From the NCBI RefSeq assembly GCF_963677945.1, contig NZ_OY782578.1, forward strand, positions 2,385,258 to 2,449,257: a stretch of DNA of 64,000 bases, written 5' to 3'. A model generated the notes under the pieces. It did not search any database, had not been told where the DNA came from, and worked only from the letters and a program-made list of their open reading frames with translations. Below, in pieces: positions 1-7,073 of this stretch. Source of the DNA: an uncultured Bacteroides sp. (GTDB lineage Bacteria > Bacteroidota > Bacteroidia > Bacteroidales > Bacteroidaceae). The stretch's first letter is position 1, and each line of letters begins with the position of its first letter. The position numbers and the translations under genes are program-made.

Positions 1-106
1 AAGTTCCTTATACAAAGGTATCATAAAAATATTTAGATTTGTCTTTTGAAATAAAAAATGTATACTATTTAATAAAAAGTCCCATAAAATACATGAAATA
101 AATGAA

Positions 107-502
107 TCACCGTTCACTCTTCTCAAACCCAGCCGCACTAATCCTTTTCTTCATCTTGGTAGAAGCCCGAAAGTTAACGCTCTTCACCTCAATGCTTTCG
201 GCTCGATGAGGTTCTTCGGGATTAAAATCTTCACGGAATTGGGCAGAGAGTTGGAAAGCCCCATAATCGTTTAAGGCAACGGTGTAACCATTCTTTAAAG
301 CTTTCTCTATTGCACTAAATGTTTTGGTTATTGCTAGCTCCATTTCTGTACGTAGTAATGGGTCGTTTCCTGCAATGTATTCGGCTAATGCTTTTGTGTT
401 TAACTTTTCTCTGCTTTTTATTATAGGATGAACACCGCCTTTTTTCTTTGTGTCTTTACTTAAATTATCGTTTATCTCCTTGAATTTATATGGTATGCCC
501 AT
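107..502 (-). CDS. HU-family (HU-HIG type) DNA-binding protein
   Basis: A 131-residue basic protein that looks like the Bacteroidetes HU-HIG variant of the HU/IHF fold. Residues ~1-30 form a Lys-rich tail. The HU-like part follows, with the helical segment KALAEYIAGNDPLL, a long amphipathic helix (ELAITKTFSAIEKALKNG) and the beta-arm region (GYTVALNDYGAFQLSA, then VNFRASTKMKKRI). HU proteins bend or coat DNA; members of this sub-family often lie beside mobile or variable loci. It lies downstream of and co-directional with the VirE-type gene, but a 348-nt gap with two strong inverted repeats separates them, so independent transcription is likely. The ATG is chosen because no good upstream start exists. 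Family call is firm; the cellular role is not known. Confidence 0.85.
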   Translation of the reverse strand: MGIPYKFKEINDNLSKDTKKKGGVHPIIKSREKLNTKALAEYIAGNDPLLRTEMELAITKTFSAIEKALKNGYTVALNDYGAFQLSAQFREDFNPEEPHRAESIEVKSVNFRASTKMKKRISAAGFEKSER

Positions 503-539
503 AGTAATTAATGTTTTATTGGTTTATGGTTTCTACAAA

Positions 540-594
540 CATGTACAAGATTGAATACGAACATGTAGATGTTCGTATATCGATCGTGTACATG
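540..594 (-). promoter_or_regulatory. Nested palindrome upstream of the HU-like gene
   Basis: Outer arms CATGTACA (540-547) and TGTACATG (587-594) are exact reverse complements. Inner arms TACGAACAT (556-564) and ATGTTCGTA (569-577) are also exact, with a 4-nt loop and almost the same centre. The block begins 38 nt upstream of the HU-like start codon, so it could be an operator or a 5' leader hairpin. Which one cannot be decided from sequence. Confidence 0.55.
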
Positions 595-700
595 ATCGAA
601 TTGATGTCTCGTTTTGTTTTTACTAATTTGTTTAGTCGTTTTCATTAATATGTCTATATGCTTGAATTATAATGAAATATGTAAATATGAATATTGCTAT

Positions 701-840
701 TGGTGGCAGGAGTGGCAGGAAAAAAGAGTATTTTTCGGTTTCAAAAATATTTTTTTGAGAATTCCGCAAATTGCATAATTTTCAAAATTTAATTTTCAGA
801 ACGGCAAAAAGGTTATTTTTTCCTGCCACTCCTGCCACCA
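701..840. repeat. Perfect 25-bp inverted repeat with 90-nt interior
   Basis: Positions 701-725 and 816-840 are exact reverse complements over 25 nt. Each arm contains TGGCAGG twice (as TGGCAGG-AG-TGGCAGG) followed by an A run. The right arm ends 10 nt beyond the stop codon of the VirE-type gene, so in its mRNA this could act as a terminator or 3' stabilising stem, but the 90-nt interior is far too long for an ordinary intrinsic terminator. It could equally be a recombination or replication-protein site of an integrated element. Confidence 0.7.
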
Positions 841-850
841 AATAATAAGT

Positions 851-2926
851 TTACTCTTTTAAACAAATATGATAAACTGTATATCCGTTTATCCTTTTCC
901 ATTGAAAACCAAGTGATTTCAGGTTTTTACCCAGTTTGTTTATCATCTTCTTACTAATAGCAATCCCCGTTTTACTCTTAATATATTCCGCCAATTTCGC
1001 AGCAGAAAGGAATATACCTTCCTCTTCACCTTCCGGTTTACGGTAGTATTCATAGAAAAGTTCCATATCCGCATCAGTTTCCATGTAGTGCTGGTTGTGC
1101 TGTTCCACAATGCTGTTTTCCTCAGAATTGAAATAGTAACGGAACCCATTCAGAATCAAGTTCCATGCCTGGGCATAGAGTTGCTTGTAATCGATGCTGA
1201 AATCGAAATTGATAGGGCCGGTTACTTCATGGCATAGGTTGCGACGGCTACCGGTATAATCTCTCAGGATATCCAGGTGATTGGTTGTTCCGAAGAAAGA
1301 GGCATGACGCACAAAATTGCGCGGAGGACGGTCCGGCGAGGTGCGTATATTGATGTTGAACGTGGTGAACAACTCTTTCACAGTTTCCTGATCGTAACGT
1401 TGAATGGTGTCCAGCTCGTCGATATTCAGAATGGCTCCGGTGCTCAGCTTCATGCGGGTGGCATTGGCATTATTGGAAAATACGTTGGCATCGAAATGAC
1501 TTTTGCGCCATTCGGGAGGTAGCAGACGTTCCGGCCAGGTGGATTTTCCCATACCGTGCTTGCCACCAATCAATACCAGAATCTGATGATTAATTACTCG
1601 GTCGTTTATCAATGAAGCAACTAATGCCACGAACCATTTGCGAAAACACCATTCAAAATATTCGGGATCTTTAGTGGGCACGGTGGCTGCCACATCGGCA
1701 ATATAGTCGTGCCCGTCCCATTCGGTGAAAGGGACAAAGATAAAATCCTTGAAAGGGTGGTAGGAGGGGGTAAACTCGGAATCTACCATTGCCTTTACAT
1801 CATTCAGGGTGCAATTTATTCCTTCTTTGTGTGCCCGGATGTAAATGGTGTTGAGGTGATGGTCGCGAAGCTCGGTCCACTCATGACTGGAATGATCGGC
1901 ATAACGGAATTCAATGCCTTGCAGTATTACATTGCGGCGCAGCATGAAGTTGCGTTTGATAAACTCTTCGAGCTTCTGTGTCTCTTTCTCCACTTTTGTC
2001 AGTCCGCTGTCAGTACCGGCAGCATCTTCGTACTCCTTGTACTTAATACGGATAGTCATACGAAGATCATCGGCAGTAAAATGTTCGTTGGTGCAACGCT
2101 GAAGTGCCAGTTTGGCTGTTTCTGCTTCAGGAATTCCTGCCACGCAGCAAAAGTATGCCAAAGCGTACACAAACTGCGATCTGTTCTCTTTCCGGAATGA
2201 CTCCACATTGAGCGCATTTGAGTAAGCGCGGTCGAAAGCTCTTCTTATTTCGGTATCCCGCTGTTCGCCAATAGGCAGATGATCATAGGAAATTGGTTCT
2301 CCCTCCATGTTTCGGAGTAGCTTCGTTGTTTTCTTCTCGAAATCCTTCTTTGTAGCTATCAGAAATGTTTCGGCTTCGGGATTGAAAAATAGCTCAGGGT
2401 CGTAAGTGGCTGAGGTTAACTGTAATAATGAATGTTCGTTTTTCTTAAAGTCAATATACAAACAGGATTCATAATATAAGCTGACAACGGAAAAAGCGTG
2501 TGCGTGAAATTTGCTAATCTCCTCATTACTATCGGGTATAGAGCCGTCCGGACTGGAGGCGGGAGATAGAATTACAATACCTGTACCTTCTGTGGTAACA
2601 AATGCTGCCAAGGTGTTGGGCTCTTGTGCGGCTTTATCCCGTAAACGAATAGCTTGCTCAGGTTCCAGTTTGCCACTGTTGAGCTGAATCACTCCGTTAT
2701 ACTGCTCCATATTAGTCTTTGTACGTCCGCCGTTAAAGGATGCAGCAAATGTAAAGGAGGGGAGTTGCTGCCATGCTTTGGTAGAATCGCTGCTTTGACT
2801 TCGGATACTGTCAACCAGTGTTGCGTACTTCAGTGTTTTGAACGAGTTGATTACTGTTTCTATAGCGAGGTTTTCTACAAACGTGGGACGCCCTTTGTTC
2901 CCACCAATGTATAAGGATGTATTCAT
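851..2926 (-). CDS. VirE/BT4734-family protein with P-loop ATPase domain
   Basis: A 691-residue multidomain protein of the type annotated in Bacteroides as BT4734/BF3469 family or virulence-associated E. The N-terminal ~200 residues match the VirE N-terminal domain region (segments QLPSFTFAASFNGGRT and GIVILSPAS). A helical middle (~220-310) resembles a primase C-terminal linker. The ATPase core has Walker A GGKHGMGKST (~449-458), Walker B-like AILNIDELD and a sensor-like GTTNHLDIL. A C-terminal winged-helix-like tail (LSAAKLAEYIKSKTG) ends the protein. Relatives are found in integrated elements and phage-like islands, where they act as primase/helicase-type replication factors. That role is inferred here; no integrase or mobilisation gene is in view. 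The 5' neighbour is the divergent hipBA pair, 237 nt away. Confidence 0.85.
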   Translation of the reverse strand: MNTSLYIGGNKGRPTFVENLAIETVINSFKTLKYATLVDSIRSQSSDSTKAWQQLPSFTFAASFNGGRTKTNMEQYNGVIQLNSGKLEPEQAIRLRDKAAQEPNTLAAFVTTEGTGIVILSPASSPDGSIPDSNEEISKFHAHAFSVVSLYYESCLYIDFKKNEHSLLQLTSATYDPELFFNPEAETFLIATKKDFEKKTTKLLRNMEGEPISYDHLPIGEQRDTEIRRAFDRAYSNALNVESFRKENRSQFVYALAYFCCVAGIPEAETAKLALQRCTNEHFTADDLRMTIRIKYKEYEDAAGTDSGLTKVEKETQKLEEFIKRNFMLRRNVILQGIEFRYADHSSHEWTELRDHHLNTIYIRAHKEGINCTLNDVKAMVDSEFTPSYHPFKDFIFVPFTEWDGHDYIADVAATVPTKDPEYFEWCFRKWFVALVASLINDRVINHQILVLIGGKHGMGKSTWPERLLPPEWRKSHFDANVFSNNANATRMKLSTGAILNIDELDTIQRYDQETVKELFTTFNINIRTSPDRPPRNFVRHASFFGTTNHLDILRDYTGSRRNLCHEVTGPINFDFSIDYKQLYAQAWNLILNGFRYYFNSEENSIVEQHNQHYMETDADMELFYEYYRKPEGEEEGIFLSAAKLAEYIKSKTGIAISKKMINKLGKNLKSLGFQWKRINGYTVYHICLKE

Positions 2927-3084
2927 AGTATTTTTATTTTAATGTTTTTGTAAGTGCAAAGATTATATATGCACAATAATCGTGCCAGATATTAATAAAT
3001 TATTGACAATGGATTAAAATGATTATTCTTTCATAGATTTTTTCTGATATATCTCCGAAATCTGAGTCTTTATTAGGAATTAAC

Positions 3085-3139
3085 TATAGATATATCTAAA
3101 ATGTAGTGATTAATTTGGATTTTATTATAGATATATCTA
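3085..3139 (+). promoter_or_regulatory. Twin palindromic operators of hipBA
   Basis: The 12-nt perfect palindrome TAGATATATCTA occurs at 3087-3098 and again at 3128-3139, 41 bp apart start to start, close to four helical turns. HipB-type repressors bind such palindromes upstream of their own gene, so these are the probable autoregulatory operators. They also sit in the gap facing the VirE-type gene. Confidence 0.7.
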
Positions 3140-3163
3140 TATTTGAAAAAAATAAGACTGGAT

Positions 3164-3457
3164 ATGTATAACGAACTGTATGAACAATCTGGTAGCGATA
3201 TCATCCGTCAGTTAGGCAGACGATATAGCGATTACCGTAAACGGATGGGGTATACCCAAAAGGAAGTTTCCGAGAAATCGGGATTGAGTGTATTTACAAT
3301 CAGCTCTTTTGAGAATGGTTCTTCAACCGGGGTAACATTGGCTTCATTTATTAAATTGTTGCGGGCAATTGATAGTCTTGAAGAGATAGAAAAACTTTTG
3401 CCGGAACTTCCGGAAAGTCCCCGTGCATTATTTAAAAAGCAGTATAAAAAGCGGTAG
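3164..3457 (+). CDS. hipB: HipB-like antitoxin, XRE-family repressor
   Basis: A 97-residue helix-turn-helix protein. The HTH lies in SDYRKRMGYTQKEVSEKSGL and continues through SVFTISSFENGSS, a standard XRE recognition-helix layout. HipB neutralises the HipA kinase and represses the operon. The stop codon is 2 nt before the hipA ATG, the classic translationally coupled arrangement. The reading frame is open from a TTG at 3143, but that TTG abuts the second operator palindrome and leaves no room for a leader, so the ATG at 3164 (MYNELYEQSG) is preferred. Function follows from the pairing with hipA and the two upstream operators. Confidence 0.88.
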   Translation: MYNELYEQSGSDIIRQLGRRYSDYRKRMGYTQKEVSEKSGLSVFTISSFENGSSTGVTLASFIKLLRAIDSLEEIEKLLPELPESPRALFKKQYKKR

Positions 3458-3459
3458 TT

Positions 3460-4713
3460 ATGGAAACAAATGTGGTAATGGTAAAACTATGGGATATGCC
3501 GGTAGGGTACCTTTTATGGAACAAGAAGCAGGATGTTGCTGTTTTTGAATATGAACCGGAATTTTTAGATAAAGGGTTGGATATTGCTCCGCTAACTATG
3601 TCTATCAATTCTCCTCGTAGTAAAAAACACATGCCATGGATGGGGGATAAGGATAAGTTGTATATGGGGCTTCCATCTATGATTGCCGATTCTCTCCCCG
3701 ACAAATGGGGGCATTCACTTTTTAATGCATGGTTGCGGGATAATCATATCTCACCTAAAAATGTAACCCCTGTAGATCATTTATCGTTTATTGGTAGTCG
3801 TACTATGGGCGCGTTGGTATATGAACCTGCACAGAACTTATGTGATAACTCTGCTTTTTCAGTCGATATCCAACGGCTTTATAAGTTTGCCAAACAAGTG
3901 TTGAACGAGCGGGAAGCCACTATGCTGAATACTGAAAATTCTATTCTGTGGCAGGATTTGATAAAAATTAGTTCGTCGCCAGGAGGTAAGCGGCCGAAAG
4001 CTATTGTGGCTCTTAATGAGATTACTGGTGAGATTATATCCGGTCAGGGAAATATTCCGGAAGGCTTCGAACATTTCATTCTTAAATATGATGATAATTT
4101 AGCTTATCCGTTTTCTAAATTAGAATATGTTTATTACCAGATGGCTTTGGATGCCGGAATAAATATGATGCCATCTGAATTACGTTCATACGGAAATGTG
4201 ACTCATTTTCTTACCCGTAGATTTGATCGTGTTGGTAATGATCGGATACATACGCAAACATTGGCTGCTATGTCGCTCGGAAGTGATAGTTACGAGGATC
4301 TGTTTTCTGTAATACGCAGGCTTAACTTACCTTATGAAGATAGCAGACAGCAATATTTACGGATGGTGTTTAATATACTTGCCCGTAATGTTGATGATCA
4401 CTCCAAAAATTTTAGTTTCTGCATGACTCCCGATGGAGTATGGCATTTGTCTCCTGCTTATGATTTGACTTATAGTGTTGATTTATTTGCTCCGGCATTT
4501 TCTAACAGGCATTCGTTAACTGTAAATGGGAAAAATGAAGAGATAACCCGAGAAGATTTGGAAGTTGTAGCTCAGCGTAATGATATTCAGGATTATAATT
4601 CTTTAATTGATATGGTTGGTAATGCTGTAGAGCAATTTGAGAAATATGCAAAAATATTGTCTGTTAACCAACAGTTTATTGATCGTATAAAGTCTGATTT
4701 TGTAAAATTGTAA
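3460..4713 (+). CDS. hipA: HipA-like serine/threonine kinase toxin
   Basis: A 417-residue full-length HipA. Visible kinase landmarks are the Gly-rich loop SSPGGKRPKA (~171-180), the catalytic loop RNVDDHSKNF (~310-318, with the catalytic Asp and Asn) and the metal-binding SPAYDLTYS, equivalent to the DFG-like segment. The N-terminal subdomain (GYLLWNK, GLPSMIADSLPDKWG) matches the HipA N1 region. In E. coli, HipA phosphorylates glutamyl-tRNA synthetase and induces persistence; the target here is unknown. No truncation or frameshift is visible. The pair is probably an active type II toxin-antitoxin module, which suits the accessory look of the first 6 kb. Confidence 0.9.
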   Translation: METNVVMVKLWDMPVGYLLWNKKQDVAVFEYEPEFLDKGLDIAPLTMSINSPRSKKHMPWMGDKDKLYMGLPSMIADSLPDKWGHSLFNAWLRDNHISPKNVTPVDHLSFIGSRTMGALVYEPAQNLCDNSAFSVDIQRLYKFAKQVLNEREATMLNTENSILWQDLIKISSSPGGKRPKAIVALNEITGEIISGQGNIPEGFEHFILKYDDNLAYPFSKLEYVYYQMALDAGINMMPSELRSYGNVTHFLTRRFDRVGNDRIHTQTLAAMSLGSDSYEDLFSVIRRLNLPYEDSRQQYLRMVFNILARNVDDHSKNFSFCMTPDGVWHLSPAYDLTYSVDLFAPAFSNRHSLTVNGKNEEITREDLEVVAQRNDIQDYNSLIDMVGNAVEQFEKYAKILSVNQQFIDRIKSDFVKL

Positions 4714-4938
4714 GTGTTAAAATGATTGTTTTATAAAGAACAAAATTCTGTTGTAATAGAGATTAAATATTGTAATAAATCCTGAAGATGAAATAATCCT
4801 TTGATATTTATTCTAAAATAAAAAATTATGTTACTTTTGTAAGATATTTTATTGAGTATAACTTATTTATAATATATCTGATGAAAAGAGATCAATTATT
4901 TCTGAGTAATATTTATTTATTGAATTAAATTGATAAAA

Positions 4939-6204
4939 ATGAAAGTCTATTTTATAACAATTGTTTTTTTATTGTCTCTAACATCGGTTTATGCCCTAAG
5001 TCCAGTTAAATGGAACAGTAATCTATCTACCGAACAAAATATAGCAGCCAATTCAATTGCATTGAAAAATGCAACAGATTTGTTTTTTCTGAATAAAATA
5101 GCCAGAGAGAAATCCATCATTATTCTAGGAGAACCTGGGCATTATGAACTTAAAACATCTGAAGCAAAGATTAGTATAATAAACTATCTTAAATCGAAGG
5201 AGTTCAATTCTGTTGCAATGGAGACAGTATCCTTTATTTCTGGATATGTTTTCTCTAGTCCAGAGTATAAAGAGAAAACAAAAGATTGGGATTTTGAGAA
5301 TATGTGGTCAACTGTATGGACTGATCAGAAAACTTGTAAGCCGATAGTAGAGCAAATAAATAAACGTGAAATTAAACTATTGGGAATTGATTCTCAACTA
5401 GGGTATTATGATATTGATGCTGTGAAAATTATTTTAGAAAAATACAAAGATGAGTTTCCGATAGATATTGATTGGAAGAAACTTCAAGATTATTATATTT
5501 CCTGTTTAGTATTCTATATGGTACCTCAAGAATACAAACCACTTAATAAGACAGAAGAATATGAATTAATGAGTCTTGTTAATAAAATACAAAATTATAC
5601 AGGTTGTATAATTTCTAGAAATGGAAATAATATAAACTTAAAAGCACTTCTGCAGTGGGTTCAAAATGTAAAGAATGCTTATCCATACAACAAATATAAT
5701 AAGGTTTTAGATCCTCCAAAAAATGCTTCAGAGATGACCTTTGCTACATATATTGAAAGAAGCAGAGATGATATGATGGCTAAAAACGTTATTTGGTATT
5801 CAATAAATAAGCCAAAAGAAAAATTTACTGTGTGGTGCGCTAATTACCATGCATCAAGAGATTTATCGCAAGTAACTATTCCTTATGATTCTTTACTTTA
5901 TTTCTCAACTCAGACTATGGGCGAATTTCTTTCGCAGAATCCGATTAATAAAAAGATGTATTCTCTGGCATTAATTTCTAAGAATGTTTATAAAGGGGAG
6001 GTAAATGGTAAGCTTGAATCAGAAATTGCTCAATTTACAAATAATGCTCCGTTTGCATTTATAGATTTTGCTTCGTTGAGATTTGCCGAAGGTTATTGGG
6101 ATAAAACATTTAATGTTTCAATAAAGCTCAATAGAGATGGTAAATATCTATACTCGTATGACGGCTTGTATTATATAAGAGATCAAGAATTAAATTATAA
6201 ATAA
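4939..6204 (+). CDS. Secreted erythromycin-esterase-like protein
   Basis: A 421-residue protein with a signal peptide (MKVYFITIVFLLSLTSVYA). The mature part matches the erythromycin esterase / succinoglycan-biosynthesis-like superfamily: the LGEPGHYE motif carries the family's Glu and catalytic His, FNSVAMET follows the usual GF-VALE pattern, ENMWSTVWTDQ and KLLGIDSQ are further landmarks, and VWCANYHASRD corresponds to the second conserved His region. Ere enzymes hydrolyse the macrolide lactone; many homologues do not act on macrolides, so the substrate is unknown. The ATG at 4939 is preferred over an upstream in-frame TTG. A -7-like TACTTTTG lies at 4832-4839 in the 225-nt gap after hipA. 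The coding sequence is AT-rich, consistent with but not proof of transfer. Confidence 0.75.
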   Translation: MKVYFITIVFLLSLTSVYALSPVKWNSNLSTEQNIAANSIALKNATDLFFLNKIAREKSIIILGEPGHYELKTSEAKISIINYLKSKEFNSVAMETVSFISGYVFSSPEYKEKTKDWDFENMWSTVWTDQKTCKPIVEQINKREIKLLGIDSQLGYYDIDAVKIILEKYKDEFPIDIDWKKLQDYYISCLVFYMVPQEYKPLNKTEEYELMSLVNKIQNYTGCIISRNGNNINLKALLQWVQNVKNAYPYNKYNKVLDPPKNASEMTFATYIERSRDDMMAKNVIWYSINKPKEKFTVWCANYHASRDLSQVTIPYDSLLYFSTQTMGEFLSQNPINKKMYSLALISKNVYKGEVNGKLESEIAQFTNNAPFAFIDFASLRFAEGYWDKTFNVSIKLNRDGKYLYSYDGLYYIRDQELNYK

Positions 6205-6217
6205 TATTAGCGCTGTT

Positions 6218-6409
6218 CTAGTGATCTCCAAAAACCAGAGCCTTTGCTACTATGCCATTAATCATATGTTCTTCTGCCTTATATTGAAATATCCATACTG
6301 TACCTGTTAATGAGTAATCTTCTTCGTCTTTTTGGCAGGAGAATAACAGGAGTGATATAGAAAAAGCAAGAAGAACGGGTAACTTAAAGTTTGGTTTAAA
6401 AAGTCTCAT
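6218..6409 (-). CDS. Short lipoprotein, probably a truncated remnant
   Basis: A 63-residue ORF with a convincing lipoprotein signal (LLAFSISLLLFSC) followed by only about 38 residues (QKDEEDYSLTGTVWIFQYK and on to VFGDH). The LTGTVWIF segment resembles the first strand of lipocalin-like lipoproteins that normally run much longer. The stop sits 13 nt from the end of the convergent esterase-like gene, so the rest was probably lost. It may be a pseudogene fragment or a genuine tiny lipoprotein; both remain possible. Confidence 0.5.
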   Translation of the reverse strand: MRLFKPNFKLPVLLAFSISLLLFSCQKDEEDYSLTGTVWIFQYKAEEHMINGIVAKALVFGDH

Positions 6410-6556
6410 TCTTATGGTTTGATTAAAATATTTACAAAGATATATAGATCTTTTATATTTATCCTATTAATTATTTGTAAATTATTATGATTACCTTGAC
6501 TCTAAATACGCTATTTATTTATATGTTTTTGATTTGTAATAAGTTATATGAAAGTG

Positions 6557-6592
6557 AAAAATCCCGCTTGTTTTATTTCAGGCGGGATTTTT
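6557..6592 (-). terminator. Intrinsic terminator after rpiB
   Basis: Stem AAAAATCCCGC (6557-6567) pairs with GCGGGATTTTT (6582-6592) around a 14-nt loop, with T runs on both sides, 20 nt past the rpiB stop. Confidence 0.85.
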
Positions 6593-6611
6593 TTGTATGT
6601 TAAGAACGTAA

Positions 6612-7046
6612 TTACTTTACGGGAATCTTTTCTATTCTTTTTTGATGACGGCCGCCTTCAAAATTTGTAGAGAAGAACTCAGTCATAATATGGTCGGCTG
6701 TTGTCGTGTCGATAAAACGACCTGGCATAACCAGAATATTAGCATCGTTGTGCTGACGGGCAAGATGTGAGATCTCCGGTGTCCAGCAAAGTGCGGCACG
6801 GATATTCTGATGCTTGTTCAACGTCATGTTAATGCCATTACCACTACCGCAGATAGCAATACCCGGATAACATTCGCCATTTTCTATGGCTGATGCCATC
6901 GGATGTGCATAATCTGCATAATCGCAACTGTCTGTTGTGTACGTTCCAAAGTCTTTGTATGCCCAACCCTTGGCTTCGAGCCAGCTCTTAACGAACTGTT
7001 TCAGTTCAAAACCTGCGTGATCGGAGCAAATACCAATAGTTTTCAT
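6612..7046 (-). CDS. rpiB: Ribose-5-phosphate isomerase B
   Basis: A 144-residue RpiB/LacAB-family enzyme that interconverts ribose 5-phosphate and ribulose 5-phosphate in the non-oxidative pentose phosphate pathway. The phosphate-binding start (GICSDHAGFELK) and the active-site Cys loop (AICGSGNGINM) are intact, as are the conserved HNDANILVMPGRF and GGRHQKRIEKI segments. Length is normal for the family. It follows tkt by 27 nt and closes that transcription unit, so with tkt it feeds the pentose phosphates produced by the adjacent arabinose genes into glycolysis. Confidence 0.95.
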   Translation of the reverse strand: MKTIGICSDHAGFELKQFVKSWLEAKGWAYKDFGTYTTDSCDYADYAHPMASAIENGECYPGIAICGSGNGINMTLNKHQNIRAALCWTPEISHLARQHNDANILVMPGRFIDTTTADHIMTEFFSTNFEGGRHQKRIEKIPVK

Positions 7047-7073
7047 TTTTATCTGTTTTCAGTTTATGTTAGA

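Noticed and set aside
1709-2200. Plus-strand open frame of 163 codons opposite the VirE-type gene
   Set aside because: It lies fully inside a well-supported minus-strand gene, has no family motif and shows the composition of an antisense shadow.
3143-3163. TTG start for HipB
   Set aside because: It would leave only 3 nt between the operator palindrome and the start codon; the ATG at 3164 is more likely.
4714-4938. Search for a riboswitch or small gene after hipA
   Set aside because: Only an AT-rich stretch with one -7-like box was found; no stable stem or ORF.
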